Shown here: positions 34,010-41,764 of the stretch, in pieces
Layout: the number at the start of each line of letters is the position of its first letter
How positions within the stretch are numbered: position 1 is the stretch's first letter
Origin: Rugamonas brunnea
GTDB lineage: Bacteria > Pseudomonadota > Gammaproteobacteria > Burkholderiales > Burkholderiaceae_D
Length of the DNA stretch: 64,000 nucleotides
Assembly (NCBI RefSeq): GCF_014042345.1
Contig: NZ_JACEZT010000007.1
Coordinates: forward strand, 124,001 to 188,000
Reading direction: 5' to 3'
Notes under the pieces: model-generated
The model's database searches: none
Told to the model about the DNA's origin: nothing
Seen by the model: the letters and a program-made list of their open reading frames with translations, nothing else
Translations under genes and position numbers: made by a program

Positions 34010-34034
34010 TTCCGGTAATGCGCCATTTGGAAGA
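34010..34034 (-). repeat. Right inverted repeat flanking the 135-residue protein gene
   Basis: Partner of 33495-33519. It begins directly after the stop codon and ends 4 bases before the gene-tail remnant at 34039. No clear target duplication flanks the pair. Confidence 0.75.
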
Positions 34035-34038
34035 ATCC

Positions 34039-34092
34039 GATAGGCATATCCCGCGCGAGCATCCAGAGCTGGAGCGCGCAGGCTCGCACTGA
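34039..34092 (+). pseudogene. Remnant 3' end of a paralogue of the 28910-29479 gene
   Basis: This reads DRHIPREHPELERAGSH then TGA, matching the last residues of the membrane-anchored protein at 28910 (LILRDHPELERAAPH) with about 78 percent base identity over 45 bases. No start or body of the gene is present. It implies that a second copy once existed here and was cut down when the island formed or rearranged. Confidence 0.7.
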
Positions 34093-34142
34093 AGCAGTTC
34101 AGATTCAAGCTGATAATCGATCATCGCGCACAACGTCCGGAC

Positions 34143-34218
34143 GTGACAAAGCGTGCATTTTGCCATTTTGGAAGCTGCTATCCTGCCAACGGCAGCGTTT
34201 GGCCAGTGGTAGACGTCG
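34143..34218 (+). repeat. Promoter-like direct repeat, copy 2
   Basis: Homologous to 29794-29869 over the same length of 76 bases. It follows the gene-tail remnant by 50 bases and precedes the next secreted protein gene. It contains TTGGCCAGTGGTAGAC (34198-34213), which is reminiscent of the island spacer motif. Confidence 0.6.
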
Positions 34219-34239
34219 GACGACAACCGTGTTCACTTT

Positions 34240-34944
34240 ATGAGCAGTCACGAAAGGGCAGGTATGAACGAGCTACGTCGAGTGCTCTGGATGGCGGTTG
34301 CGCTATTCGTTATGCAACTTGAGGCATACGCCGCAAGCGATGCCACGCCGCAATCGGTCGAAGCTTTACGGCAGCAGGGGTACACCGTGAAGAACATCGC
34401 TCCCATCTTTGGACAACTGCTCATGACGGCGTTTCCGCCAGGATTTACGACGGTCTTCGAAAAGACCAACGGCGGCCATTACATTCGCGAAGCTGTTCTA
34501 CAAGGCGAGACCGTCGACAAATGGACAGAGATGTTGACGATCACTGCGGATAAAGGTTTGGCCGCCAACGTGAATTTGTCGCCCCAAAAATTTGCTGAGA
34601 TCAAAGCCGGAGGCTTCAAGAACGCTTGTCCCACATCGTTCAACGCAAAGGTCCTCGGTGAAGGGAAGATCAGCGGCTACGATGGATTTGTCGTGGTGCT
34701 CAGTTGCGGCACGTCGCCAGCGAGTGCTGGCGAAACAAGCGAATCGACCTTGGAAGTGATCATCAAGGGCGAGTCTGACTACTACACGATTCAGTGGGCA
34801 AAACGGGACGAAAAATCGGCCACCCCGATTGACATCAAGCCGGCAGAGTGGACGCAACGCTTCCATCTACTTGCGCCCATTAAGCTGTGTCCCATCATCC
34901 CAGGTGAGGCGGCGCCTTACCCCAGTTGCATCGATCAAAAATAA
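34240..34944 (+). CDS. Exported hypothetical protein, 234 residues
   Basis: The signal peptide spans about residues 9-32 (LRRVLWMAVALFVMQLEAYAA); the ATG at 34264 (residue 9) is an alternative start with AAAGGGCAGG upstream. The mature part has a single likely disulfide pair region (CPTSF...LSCG) and a C-terminal Cys/Pro-rich tail (KLCPIIPGEAAPYPSC). No family recognised. GC is intermediate between the island and the backbone. It lies behind promoter-like repeat copy 2. Confidence 0.65.
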   Translation: MSSHERAGMNELRRVLWMAVALFVMQLEAYAASDATPQSVEALRQQGYTVKNIAPIFGQLLMTAFPPGFTTVFEKTNGGHYIREAVLQGETVDKWTEMLTITADKGLAANVNLSPQKFAEIKAGGFKNACPTSFNAKVLGEGKISGYDGFVVVLSCGTSPASAGETSESTLEVIIKGESDYYTIQWAKRDEKSATPIDIKPAEWTQRFHLLAPIKLCPIIPGEAAPYPSCIDQK

Positions 34945-34967
34945 GGTTGCAGCGCGCGCGGCGCACC

Positions 34968-35222
34968 TCAGTTAGCGCACAAACTGTGCAGGAAGCTCAA
35001 GTGCTGGCTGACGGCGCCCCGTTCAGCCCGCCGGTGCGGGTCGGCGTCCTGCGCGAACTCGTCGCGGATGGCCAGGCATTCGGCCAGCGCCGCTTCCAGC
35101 GCGCGCAGCATGCCGGGCAGGCCTGCTTCGTCATACCACACGGGCAACAGTTGCATCAGGGCTTGCACGGCCGCTTGTTCGGACTGGATCAGCACATGGT
35201 CGGAAGTCAAGGTGGTGCTCAC
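34968..35222 (-). CDS. Hypothetical small helical protein (84 residues)
   Basis: From a GTG at 35222 the frame encodes 84 residues of amphipathic helices (SEQAAVQALMQLLPVWYDEAG, ALEAALAECLAIRDEFAQ). No motif is recognised. Upstream in-frame codons are Arg/Ser-rich and unlikely to be coding, so the GTG is favoured although its ribosome-binding sequence is weak. GC content is backbone-like, so the island ends before this gene. It is divergent from the sedolisin gene. Confidence 0.5.
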   Translation of the reverse strand: MSTTLTSDHVLIQSEQAAVQALMQLLPVWYDEAGLPGMLRALEAALAECLAIRDEFAQDADPHRRAERGAVSQHLSFLHSLCAN

Positions 35223-35343
35223 TTTCTTGTCTCTGCGCGATCGCAGCGATCGCCGGCTCGCCACGCCAGGTGACGCGGAAACCGTAAAAACAGTATAGAC
35301 CATTTCACGATAAAAGTTTCCGCAAACAAATAGTTGTTGTGCG

Positions 35344-35352
35344 TGTGATAAT
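35344..35352 (+). promoter_or_regulatory. Extended -10 element upstream of the sedolisin gene
   Basis: TGT directly followed by GATAAT (35347-35352) forms an extended -10 with no recognisable -35. It would give a leader of about 150 bases before the sedolisin start. Confidence 0.4.
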
Positions 35353-35506
35353 TTTCTGTTGCGCTTTAGACGCAAGCGCGCGGACCTGTCGCGGCGCACC
35401 TCTGCGCTGCCTCAATGGTTGCTTCCCTGTGGCCAGTATCGTCAATGCTGGCGTCGTCCGGAACGGCTTGCGGACGGCTGGACTACACCCGCACAGGAGA
35501 AATTCG

Positions 35507-37072
35507 ATGGCTACCACCGCACATACCCATGTCATTCCGGGGAGCACGCAAACGGCGCTGGTAGGCGCCGTCGCGCTCGGCCCTGTCGATCCCGAGCAGA
35601 TCATTGAAATCACGGTGCGGCTGCGCGCGGCGCCGGAACGCGGCGCGCCCGACTTGCAGGCGCTGGCGGCCGACCAGCCGCCCGCCAGCCGGCGCTACCT
35701 AAGCCGCGAAGCTTACAGCCAGCAGCACGGCGCCAGCCACAGCGACATCGTCAGCGTGGAAATGTTTGCGCGCCAGCATGGCATGGCCGTGATCCGCAGC
35801 GACGCGGCCCAGCGCCGCGTGGTGCTGTCGGGCACGGCGGCGATCATGGAGCAGGCGTTCGGCGTGCAATTGCAGGACTATGAATTCCCCGATGGTACAT
35901 ACCGGGGCCGCGAAGGCGAACTGCACGTGCCGCCGGAACTGGCCGGGGTGGTGGAGGGCGTGTTCGGCCTGGATGACCGCCCCGTGGCTACGCCCAAGCT
36001 GCAACGCCTGGAGCCCGATGGCCGCATGCAGGCGGCTGCCGCCGGCATCTCGTACACGCCGCCCCAGCTGGCCAAGCTGTACAACTTTCCGCCTGGGCTG
36101 GACGGCACGGGCCAGTGCATCGCCATTATCGAGCTGGGCGGCGGCAGCCGGCCACGCGACTTGAAGGCGTATTTCCAGGAACTGGGCTTGCCGCTGCCGG
36201 TGGTCAAGATCATCTCGGTCGACCACGCCAAGAACCGGCCCTCGACGGCCGACAGCGCCGATGGCGAGGTCATGCTCGACATCGAAGTGGCCGGCGCGAT
36301 TGCGCCCAAGGCCACCATCGCCGTCTATTTCGCGCCCAATTCGGAGCGCGGCTTCCTGGACGCCATCACGGCGGCCGTGCACGACAAGGTGAACCGGCCC
36401 TCCGTGCTGTCGATCAGCTGGGGCGCGCCGGAATCGCGCTGGACCGGGCAAGCCATGACGGCGTTCGAGCAGGCGTTCGCGGAAGCGGCCGCGATGGGCG
36501 TGACCGTGCTGTGCGCAGCCGGCGACAACGGTTCCACCGATGGCGAGACGGATGGCCGCCAGCACGTCGACTTTCCCGCCTCGGCGCCCCATGCGCTGGC
36601 CTGCGGCGGCACCCGGCTCGAAGTGGCGGCGGACGGCGCGACCACCGAGACCGTGTGGAACGAAGGCCCCAACAGCGCCACGGGCGGCGGCTACAGCGCC
36701 TTCTTCCCGCGGCCTGATTACCAGACCGTGCTGGGCGAGGACGTGACCATGCGCGGCGTGCCCGACGTGGCCGGCGACGCCGATCCGGCCACCGGCTACC
36801 GGGTGCGGGTGGACGGGCGCGAGCTGGTGTTTGGCGGCACCAGCGCCGTTGCGCCGCTATGGGCCGGCTTGCTGGCGCTGCTCAACCAGCAACTGGGCCA
36901 GCCGGTGGGCTTCATCAACCCCTTGCTGTACGGCTCGTTGCGCACCGAGGGCGTGACCCGCGACATTACCGAGGGAAACAACGGCGAGCAGCAGGCGGCC
37001 ACCGGCTGGGATGCCTGCACGGGCTGGGGTTGCCCCGATGGACAGAAGCTATTACAGGGATTGATGCGCTAG
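35507..37072 (+). CDS. Sedolisin/kumamolisin-type S53 peptidase
   Basis: A 521-residue pro-enzyme. The N-terminal ~180 residues are the activation domain (RRYLSREAYSQQHG, VVLSGTAAIMEQAFGVQL). The catalytic domain has E254 and D258 (GEVMLDIEV), spaced as the Glu/Asp pair of kumamolisin, and S446 in GGTSAVAPLW. The C-terminal calcium site is DITEGNNG...GWDACTGWG. It cleaves proteins at acid pH. There is no ordinary signal peptide; many relatives also lack one. AGGAGA lies 6 bases before the ATG at 35507; the longer upstream frame is rejected as Cys/Arg-rich non-coding. Confidence 0.92.
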   Translation: MATTAHTHVIPGSTQTALVGAVALGPVDPEQIIEITVRLRAAPERGAPDLQALAADQPPASRRYLSREAYSQQHGASHSDIVSVEMFARQHGMAVIRSDAAQRRVVLSGTAAIMEQAFGVQLQDYEFPDGTYRGREGELHVPPELAGVVEGVFGLDDRPVATPKLQRLEPDGRMQAAAAGISYTPPQLAKLYNFPPGLDGTGQCIAIIELGGGSRPRDLKAYFQELGLPLPVVKIISVDHAKNRPSTADSADGEVMLDIEVAGAIAPKATIAVYFAPNSERGFLDAITAAVHDKVNRPSVLSISWGAPESRWTGQAMTAFEQAFAEAAAMGVTVLCAAGDNGSTDGETDGRQHVDFPASAPHALACGGTRLEVAADGATTETVWNEGPNSATGGGYSAFFPRPDYQTVLGEDVTMRGVPDVAGDADPATGYRVRVDGRELVFGGTSAVAPLWAGLLALLNQQLGQPVGFINPLLYGSLRTEGVTRDITEGNNGEQQAATGWDACTGWGCPDGQKLLQGLMR

Positions 37073-37160
37073 TTAGTTTCCGTGTGGCAAATAAGTGTGG
37101 CGTTCTTGCAAGCAACTTCGCGCTTCTTGTGTGGATTTTGGGAAATATGGCGAATTTCGC

Positions 37161-37169
37161 TGTTACAAT
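37161..37169 (+). promoter_or_regulatory. Extended -10 promoter upstream of the EF-hand protein gene
   Basis: TGT plus TACAAT (37164-37169) is a good extended -10. A TTGGGA at 37138-37143 is 20 bases away, rather far for a -35. Transcription would start near 37176. Confidence 0.5.
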
Positions 37170-37262
37170 GTGTGCTAATTAGCGTTCTTATTGGTCACTA
37201 TCCGGAGCGGGTGCGACCAGTAGCCCACGCAGCGAGATTTGCCTCTTTTCCCGGAGCCGATT

Positions 37263-37865
37263 ATGCAGATGAACGGACCGTCCTTCGCGGCCACCGTAAC
37301 CGCGACTGGCACTTATCCCGAGCGTAGCCCCAACACGGATCAGATCGCCGCGCGCCACACGGCGGCGGCGCGTGCCGAACTGGCCGTTCCGGCCCAGGAC
37401 GGCGCCAATGTCGTGCCCGTGCAATACGCGGCCGCATCGCAGACGGGCGCCGACGTGGCCCGCAAAACGGCTGACGAGGCGGCGCGCCAGGCCCGGGAAC
37501 AGTTCGACGCGGGCCTGCAAAAGCTGGCCAACCGGCCCGAAACCCAGATCCTGCAAGCACGGCTGGCCGGGCAAGTGCGCCCGGCAGACCAGCAAGCCAC
37601 GCCGGCTGCCAACGACAGCCAGGCGGCCAACGCCAAGCCCGCGCCCATCCTGGCCGATGCGGGCAATGAGCTGGCCGCCGATACCAATCACGACGGCAAA
37701 GTCAGCGACGACGAGCGCATGCGTTTTGTTGCACCGCTGACTTATCGCAGCAGTGAGCGCAGCGGTGAACGCCTGGCGGCACTGGCCGACAGTCCGTCCG
37801 CGTTTTCGCTGGCCGAAGCCAATCGTGCCTACGGGCAGGTCGCGGCCCAGGCCATCGCGGCCTGA
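37263..37865 (+). CDS. Hypothetical protein with one EF-hand loop
   Basis: A 200-residue protein, mostly Ala/Gln-rich low-complexity helix, with a single canonical EF-hand calcium loop DTNHDGKVSDDE at about residues 141-152. No signal peptide is seen with the ATG at 37263 (GGAGCC upstream). The N-terminus (MQMNGPSFAATVTATGTYP) is reminiscent of proteins that carry a short linker to an extracellular or flagellar context, but no family is claimed. A good terminator follows. Confidence 0.7.
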   Translation: MQMNGPSFAATVTATGTYPERSPNTDQIAARHTAAARAELAVPAQDGANVVPVQYAAASQTGADVARKTADEAARQAREQFDAGLQKLANRPETQILQARLAGQVRPADQQATPAANDSQAANAKPAPILADAGNELAADTNHDGKVSDDERMRFVAPLTYRSSERSGERLAALADSPSAFSLAEANRAYGQVAAQAIAA

Positions 37866-37916
37866 CGCGGCATCCGTAACAACAACCTCGCGGGCGTCGC
37901 AGCGCCCGGCGAACGC

Positions 37917-37946
37917 CGTGGCCGCCATGCGCGGCCACGTTTGTTT
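37917..37946 (+). terminator. Terminator after the EF-hand protein gene
   Basis: A perfect 9-bp stem (CGTGGCCGC at 37917-37925 with GCGGCCACG at 37931-37939) and 5-base loop followed by TTTGTTT. It lies 51 bases after the stop codon, between convergent genes. Confidence 0.8.
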
Positions 37947-37982
37947 CCAGCGTCCGCGTCGCGTTCGCGCATCAGCGGGCCC

Positions 37983-38813
37983 TTAATCCTTGAAGCTGGC
38001 CTCGCGCTTGGCCATGCCGGCCATCATCGCTTCCTGTAAATCGTTGGACATGAGCATGGCCGCGTTCCAGGTGGCCACGTAATTGAGGCCATCGGCCACG
38101 CTGTGGTCGCGCGCGTAGGTGATCATTTCCTTGCAGCCGCGCACCGATAAAGGCGACTTGCTGGCGATCGTGGCGGCGATCTCGCGCACGCCCGCGTGCA
38201 GCGCTTCCTTGCTGTCGAACACGCGGTTGACGAGGCGGATATCGCGCGCTTCGGCTGCATCCACCTTGCGCGCCGTGTAGGCCAGTTCGCGCGTGATGCC
38301 TTCGCCGATCAGGCGCGGCAGGCGCTGCAGCGTGCCCACGTCGGCCGTCATGCCGATGTCGATTTCCTTGATCGTAAAGTAGGCGTCGGCCGAGCAGTAG
38401 CGCATGTCGGCGCAGGTGATCAGGTCGATGCCGCCGCCCACGCAGGCGCCGTGGATGGCCGCCAGCACGGGCTTGCGGCAACGCTCCAGGCTGGTTAGCG
38501 TGTCCTGCAGGTCGAGGATCACGCGGCGCAGCGATTCGCGCGTGCGGCCGTCGCAATCGTTGCGGATCTGGCCGCCCAGGCCCATCATCATCTGCAGATC
38601 GATGCCGGCCGTGAACAGCTTGCCTTCCGCTTCCAGGATGGCCACGCGGGCCTCGGGCGTGGCGTCCACCCACTGGAAGGCCTTGCGCAACTCATGCCAC
38701 ATGGCCAGGTTCATGGCGTTGGCCTTGTCGGCGCGGTTCAGTTTGACGATGGCGATGTGGCCTTCCAGCGTCACGGTCAGCGTTTCGAAGCTCAATTCGG
38801 TCACTGCGGTCAT
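37983..38813 (-). CDS. Crotonase-family enoyl-CoA hydratase/dienoyl-CoA isomerase-like
   Basis: A 276-residue enzyme with the oxyanion-hole block GACVGGGIDLITCADMRY (about residues 121-138) and the sequence KEIDIGMTADVGTLQRLP (about 147-164). The latter is the hallmark of delta3,5-delta2,4-dienoyl-CoA isomerase (ECH1), with acidic catalytic residues in EIDIG and ADVG. It would help beta-oxidation of unsaturated fatty acids with odd-position double bonds. It lies directly downstream of a fatty acid desaturase and TetR regulator, suggesting an unsaturated-lipid operon; the gap to the desaturase stop is 46 bases. Confidence 0.88.
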   Translation of the reverse strand: MTAVTELSFETLTVTLEGHIAIVKLNRADKANAMNLAMWHELRKAFQWVDATPEARVAILEAEGKLFTAGIDLQMMMGLGGQIRNDCDGRTRESLRRVILDLQDTLTSLERCRKPVLAAIHGACVGGGIDLITCADMRYCSADAYFTIKEIDIGMTADVGTLQRLPRLIGEGITRELAYTARKVDAAEARDIRLVNRVFDSKEALHAGVREIAATIASKSPLSVRGCKEMITYARDHSVADGLNYVATWNAAMLMSNDLQEAMMAGMAKREASFKD

Positions 38814-38859
38814 TACGTTCCTTTCGTGCCATCTGCATGGCGGGGGAGGTGGAGAAAAT

Positions 38860-39840
38860 TCAGGGCGCCGGCTTGCACATCAGGGCCAGCACGTCCAGGT
38901 AGTCGGGCGGTTCGGCGCACAGGCCGCGCGCGCGTAGCAGGCGGTGCGTGGCTTGCAGGCGGAAATAGGGCACGGCCGGCATCAGGTGGTGTTCGATGTG
39001 GTAGTTCACGCGCAGCGGCGCCACCGTGGCGCGCGCCAGCAGGCCGGCGCGCGTGGTGCGGGTGTTGCGCAGCATGTCCGTGCTGCGCTCGGTGCAGCCA
39101 TGTTCGGCCATCGAGCGGATGCGCATGTACAGGCTGTACGTGGTGAGATAGGCGGTCAGCCAGGCCAGGTACAGCCAGGCGTGACCGGTGGCGGCCAGCA
39201 CACCCAGCAGCAGGGCCTGGAACAGGTAGTATTTCCAGCCGTTGCGGACCAGGTCGCGCAGGCGGTCGCGCCAGCGACGGCCTTGCTGCGGCAAGCGTTC
39301 GATGTCGCTGGCCACGGTCCAGCGCAGCACGCCCGCGTTCATCAGCAACAGGCCCAGTTCGCGCTTGAGGCCGGAGATGCCCGCCACGTCGCGCAGCAGT
39401 TTGCGCGCCAGCGAGGCAGGCGTGGTGGGGAAGGGCGCGGCCAGGCTGAGGTCCGTGTCGTCGGGCGTGCCGGTCTTGACGTGATGCTGCAGGTGGTGGC
39501 GCCGGTAGCGCCGCAGGTCCACGCCGATGGCGCTGCCGCAGGCGTAGTCGCCCACCAGGTCGTTCAGGCGGCGGCTGCGGAACAAGGTGCCGTGCGAGGC
39601 GTCGTGCATCAGGATCGCGAGGCTCAGCTGGCGCCCGCCCAGCACCGCGATGGCGAGCAGCCAGGTGAGCGGATGGGGCCAGCGCGCCAGCGCCACGAAG
39701 CACAGCGCGATCACGCCCCAGGTGAACAGCACGGCGCGCCAGCCCATCAGGTCCGAGCGGGCGGTGAGGGCGGCGATTTCGTCGGGGCTGAAAATGTCGC
39801 TGAGCTTGCGCCGGGGCGGCGCCTGGGTCGGTTGGGTCAT
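38860..39840 (-). CDS. Fatty acid desaturase family protein
   Basis: A 326-residue membrane enzyme with all three di-iron His boxes: HDASHG (about 79-84), HHLQHH (about 115-120) and HIEHH (about 283-287), plus four or so hydrophobic segments. It probably inserts double bonds in membrane acyl chains or modifies a related lipid. GGAGA precedes the ATG at 39840. A TetR regulator gene lies 47 bases upstream on the same strand, recalling the DesT-DesB arrangement of Pseudomonas, in which a TetR protein senses acyl-CoA and represses a desaturase. Confidence 0.9.
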   Translation of the reverse strand: MTQPTQAPPRRKLSDIFSPDEIAALTARSDLMGWRAVLFTWGVIALCFVALARWPHPLTWLLAIAVLGGRQLSLAILMHDASHGTLFRSRRLNDLVGDYACGSAIGVDLRRYRRHHLQHHVKTGTPDDTDLSLAAPFPTTPASLARKLLRDVAGISGLKRELGLLLMNAGVLRWTVASDIERLPQQGRRWRDRLRDLVRNGWKYYLFQALLLGVLAATGHAWLYLAWLTAYLTTYSLYMRIRSMAEHGCTERSTDMLRNTRTTRAGLLARATVAPLRVNYHIEHHLMPAVPYFRLQATHRLLRARGLCAEPPDYLDVLALMCKPAP

Positions 39841-39887
39841 GCTGGCGGTCTCCGTTGTGGTTGTTATCGCAGGATGGGTGTCGGGGC

Positions 39888-40526
39888 TCAGGGCGCGAAG
39901 GCGATGCGCATGATGGCGTCCACGCTGGCCTGGCGCAGCCCGTCCAGTTCCGCGTGGGCGGGCGTCTGGCTGGCGACAAAGGTCATCACGCCCACCATCT
40001 GGCCGACGATCAGGGCGCTGCGCAGTTCGCACTGGGCTGGCGCCATGCCGGGCACGATGTCGCGGATCAGGTTGCGCACGGTGCGGCGCGCGCGCGTGAG
40101 CACGGCATCGAACATCTGCGCCGCGTAGCGATGGCGGTGGGCCAGCGCCGCCACCTCGAAGAACAGGCCGCTGGCGATCTGGTCGCGCAACTCTTCCAGG
40201 CACAGGTCGATGATGGAGGCGAACAGCGCCATGCGGTCGCCGTCGCCCGCTTGCGCCATGCGCTGCTCGATCACGCGCTGGTAGCGGTCGAGGAAATGGG
40301 TCAGCAGCGCTTCGACCAGGTCGTCGCGGCTCGGGTAGTAGTGCTGGACGGTGGACAGGCTGATGCCGGCCTGCTGGGCCACGCTGCGCATCGACAGCGC
40401 CGCGTAGCCGTCGCGCGCCAGCGTGGCGCGCGCCACTTCCAGGATGGCGTCGGCCCGCTCCTGGCCCTTGGTGGTGGTGTGCGATTCCTTGCTGCGCAGC
40501 GGCTGGACGTGCATGGCCTGGCCCAT
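39888..40526 (-). CDS. TetR-family transcriptional regulator
   Basis: A 212-residue regulator. The helix-turn-helix is at about residues 28-70 (ALSMRSVAQQAGISLSTVQHYYPSRDDLVEALL), and the helical ligand domain follows. The ATG at 40526 and one four codons later are both possible; neither has a good ribosome-binding sequence. It probably controls the desaturase and isomerase genes downstream (inference from order). A GGTC-N4-GACC inverted word is 38-49 bases upstream. Confidence 0.88.
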   Translation of the reverse strand: MGQAMHVQPLRSKESHTTTKGQERADAILEVARATLARDGYAALSMRSVAQQAGISLSTVQHYYPSRDDLVEALLTHFLDRYQRVIEQRMAQAGDGDRMALFASIIDLCLEELRDQIASGLFFEVAALAHRHRYAAQMFDAVLTRARRTVRNLIRDIVPGMAPAQCELRSALIVGQMVGVMTFVASQTPAHAELDGLRQASVDAIMRIAFAP

Positions 40527-40563
40527 GGTTGGAAAACGCCATGGTGCGCCATTTTCAAAAATA

Positions 40564-40575
40564 GGTCAAGCGACC
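40564..40575. promoter_or_regulatory. Possible TetR operator
   Basis: GGTCAAGCGACC has 4-bp inverted ends (GGTC/GACC) and overlaps a minus-strand TTGACC that could serve as -35. The short arms make this a weak call. Confidence 0.3.
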
Positions 40576-40616
40576 GATTTTTTTTGGCGCGGGATGACAC
40601 TGGCCCGGCACTGGCT

Positions 40617-41258
40617 CTATTCGGCCACCCCCACCAACCCCCGGCGGGCGGCCAGCACCACGGCGTGGGTGCGGGCGGTGGCGCCCAGTTTGTCGAACAG
40701 GCCCTTGACGTGGGTCTTGACCGTGCCGACCCCGATGCCCAGTTCGCGCGCGATCGACTTGTTGCAGCGCCCCTGCGCCATCAGTTGCAGCACGTCGCTC
40801 TCGCGGTTGGTCAGGCCCACGCGCCCGAGGCTGTCGGCCACGCAGCGGCCCAGTTCCGGGCTGAGGTAGCGCAGGCCCTGCTGCAACGCCCGCACGGCCG
40901 CCTCCACCTGCCCGGCGCCGGCCGATTGCAGCAGGTAGCCGTGCACGCCCGCCGTCATGGCCGTGTGCACATGCCATTCGCGGTCGAACCCGCTGACGAT
41001 CAGCACCCGTGGCCCGGCCGCCGCCCCGGTCGCGCGCATGTGGGCCACGCCTCGGTGATAGTCGGTGATCAGCACCTGCGGCGGTCCGTCCCGGCGCGGG
41101 CCGGCGCCTTCCATGCGGACGGCCATGCCGGGGCAGTCTTGCAGCAGGGCGGCCAGCCCGGCCCGGACGATGGCGTCCTCGTGGTCGATCAGCACGTCGA
41201 TACACGCGGCGGCGGCGCCGTGCCGTTGCGCCAGGCAGTGCGGGGGTTCCATGCGCAT
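40617..41258 (-). CDS. NarL/LuxR-type response regulator with degenerate receiver
   Basis: A 213-residue protein. The receiver lacks the usual DD pair (CIDVLIDHEDAIVRAGL places H-E there), keeps a phospho-acceptor-like Asp (VLITDYHRG), has Ser in place of Thr (VLIVSGFD), and has Gln where the invariant Lys should be (GVHGYLLQSA). The C-terminal LuxR helix-turn-helix is intact (LTNRESDVLQLMAQGRCNKSIARELGIGVGTVKTHV). It probably binds DNA without normal phosphorylation. AAGGA lies upstream of the ATG at 41258. The DoxX-like gene begins immediately upstream. Confidence 0.87.
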   Translation of the reverse strand: MRMEPPHCLAQRHGAAAACIDVLIDHEDAIVRAGLAALLQDCPGMAVRMEGAGPRRDGPPQVLITDYHRGVAHMRATGAAAGPRVLIVSGFDREWHVHTAMTAGVHGYLLQSAGAGQVEAAVRALQQGLRYLSPELGRCVADSLGRVGLTNRESDVLQLMAQGRCNKSIARELGIGVGTVKTHVKGLFDKLGATARTHAVVLAARRGLVGVAE

Positions 41259-41270
41259 GATGCGGTTCCT

Positions 41271-41645
41271 TCAAAAATCGGTGTGGTACGGGTCATCCGG
41301 CAGCAGCAGGCGGCGGCGGCCGAACAGGCGCGCGTCGAGCGCATAGGCGCCGGGGCCGAGCAGCAGCAGCGCCAGCGCGCACACGACGCCGATGGCGGCC
41401 ACCGTGCCGTTCGGCGAGTCCAGCCACGGCAGTTGGCCGGCCGCCGCCGCGCCGGCCACCAGCGGCGTGAGCAATCCCAGCAGCAGCAAGCCGGTGGCCA
41501 GCGCGAGCAACGCCAGCCACCACCACGGCCATGGCCGGCCCATGCCCAGCGCGGCGTGCAGCAGGTGGGCCGCGACGGCCAGGCGCAGCAGCAACAGGCC
41601 GGCGCCGGCGCCGCCAGCCGGAAAGCTTGAATGGTAGCCATGCAT
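41271..41645 (-). CDS. DoxX-like small membrane protein
   Basis: A 124-residue protein with four hydrophobic segments and an N-terminal AGLLLLRLAVAAHLLHAALGM block and a central GLLTPLVAG, as in DoxX-like proteins. Function unknown; some DoxX relatives belong to redox or sulfur-related membrane complexes. It overlaps no gene but ends 12 bases before the atypical response regulator, so the two are probably co-transcribed. The promoter lies in the 119-base divergent gap to the response regulator at 41765. Confidence 0.7.
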   Translation of the reverse strand: MHGYHSSFPAGGAGAGLLLLRLAVAAHLLHAALGMGRPWPWWWLALLALATGLLLLGLLTPLVAGAAAAGQLPWLDSPNGTVAAIGVVCALALLLLGPGAYALDARLFGRRRLLLPDDPYHTDF

Positions 41646-41764
41646 GTGGTGCGGTCCTGTGCTGTCGAACGGTCATGGCGCCAGCTTAGCGCCGCGCGCC
41701 GGCCACGCCACGCCCCGTTCCGGTGGCGCGCGGCTACCACCATGGAGTGATGGCATAAACGTCA

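Noticed and set aside
29480-34218. Classical chromosomal integron array
   Set aside because: Cassette-like spacing is real, but no integrase, attI or GTTRRRY/RYYYAAC core sites were seen around the spacer words, so I report the spacers without calling them attC.
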